Below are positions 63,547 through 64,000 of a DNA stretch of 64,000 nt, in pieces. The position numbers were made by a program, and so were the translations under genes. The notes beneath the pieces were generated by a model that worked only from the letters and a program-made list of their open reading frames with translations, was not told the origin of the DNA and did not search any database. The stretch's first letter is position 1, and each line of letters begins with the position of its first letter. This stretch comes from Sphingobacterium thalpophilum (lineage in GTDB: Bacteria; Bacteroidota; Bacteroidia; Sphingobacteriales; Sphingobacteriaceae): assembly GCF_901482695.1 (NCBI RefSeq), contig NZ_LR590484.1, positions 620,001 to 684,000 on the forward strand. Direction: 5' to 3'.

Positions 63547-64000
63547 ATGAATGCAAGTAATTTATTAGAACGGGCGCTCCGATTTGAGTTCCTCTCCAAG
63601 GAAGAGGGTGTATTTTTATATCAAAACGCCCCTACAGCTGATTTGACTTTTGTAGCCAATGAATTGCGAAAGATACAAGTGCCACATGGCAAAGTAACCT
63701 GGCAGATTGACCGAAATGTCAATACCACCAATGTTTGCGTTGCGAATTGCAAGTTTTGCAACTTCTTTCGTCGACCCGGACACGAGGATAGCTATATCAC
63801 TGATATCGAAAGTTACAAACAGAAGATCGAAGAAACCTTTAAATATGGTGGTGACCAGTTATTATTGCAAGGAGGCCACCATCCCGATTTAGGTATTAAT
63901 TTCTACAAGGATCTATTTAAGCAGCTAAAGGATCTTTATCCTACACTAAAATTGCATTCGCTTGGCCCGCCCGAGATCGCTCATATCTCCAAACTGGAAA
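63547..64000 (+). CDS. mqnC: Cyclic dehypoxanthinyl futalosine synthase (5' part; runs off the window)
   Basis: 151 residues are visible and the frame is open to the right edge. TNVCVANCKFCNFFRRPGHEDSYI contains the radical SAM CxxxCxxC cluster motif (Cys-Val-Ala-Asn-Cys-Lys-Phe-Cys) and the MqnC-specific FFRRPGHEDSY. GGDQLLLQGGHHPDLGINFY is the SAM-binding region. It cyclises dehypoxanthine futalosine in the alternative menaquinone pathway, in the cytosol. The ATG at 63547 matches the family N-terminus (LLERALRFEFLSKEEGVFLY). Divergent from susC. Confidence 0.93.
   Translation, partial: MNASNLLERALRFEFLSKEEGVFLYQNAPTADLTFVANELRKIQVPHGKVTWQIDRNVNTTNVCVANCKFCNFFRRPGHEDSYITDIESYKQKIEETFKYGGDQLLLQGGHHPDLGINFYKDLFKQLKDLYPTLKLHSLGPPEIAHISKLE

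Overview
The window reads as a chromosomal stretch from a member of the Bacteroidota, most probably family Sphingobacteriaceae (Sphingobacterium or a close relative). Support from the sequence: Bacteroidota-type promoters (TTTG, about 19 bases, TAnnTTTG) stand in front of tRNA and protein genes; there is a SusC/SusD pair, a MurF-alanine racemase fusion, a DNA polymerase III alpha subunit carrying its own N-terminal proofreading exonuclease, zinc-free type B L31, futalosine-pathway MqnC and several proton-dependent oligopeptide transporters. Most genes lack a clear Shine-Dalgarno sequence. The genus is an inference; no rRNA is present.

Layout. 1-7.7 kb: the end of an M61 peptidase, two small beta-barrel outer membrane proteins, an acyl-CoA ligase, a YihY membrane protein, a WbqC-like protein, and a lipid A type acyltransferase overlapping a glycosyltransferase. 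7.8-17.4 kb: housekeeping block ligA, dapA, rpsF-rpsR-rplI, an A-rich 500-base gap that may hold a small RNA, trxA and dnaE. 17.6-28.3 kb: HAD phosphatase, a degenerate LytS-like histidine kinase, pirin, DUF502, murF-alr, recX, tRNA-Gly and tRNA-Leu, chrA, an OmpA-type lipoprotein and a glucoamylase-family glycoside hydrolase. 28.4-33.1 kb: accA, tRNA-Lys, a decayed stretch of about 970 bases, then AHSA1-like, DUF1801/OmdA and double-VOC proteins. 33.2-44.7 kb: sufS-sufE, an acyl-ACP desaturase, one POT transporter pair, an XRE regulator, and the operon glmU-like-tpiA-prmA-mpl behind rpmE2. 44.9-50.1 kb: DUF2853, a CBM9-like protein, a NahK-like kinase facing a GH109-like enzyme across a two-operator region, and a CNNM/CBS transporter. 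50.2-64 kb: a second POT pair, the operon dacB-UMF1 transporter-lutA-like-TIM barrel, an orphan susCD pair, and the start of mqnC.

Genes that work together: envelope construction (LpxL-like acyltransferase, murF-alr, mpl, dacB, dapA supplying diaminopimelate, glmU-like), lipid metabolism (acyl-CoA ligase, accA, desaturase), peptide and glycan uptake (four POT transporters, SusCD, glucoamylase-family and GH109-like enzymes, NahK-like kinase), DNA replication and repair (dnaE, ligA, recX) and Fe-S assembly (sufS, sufE).

No CRISPR array, phage, intact insertion sequence or obvious large novel system was found. The most interesting items are a minus-strand small RNA candidate between rplI and trxA, a soluble LytS-like pseudokinase, DnaE with two potential proofreading sites, a pair of LacI-type palindromes three helical turns apart, several start codons lying directly against a promoter -7 box or a terminator, and a decayed islet behind tRNA-Lys.
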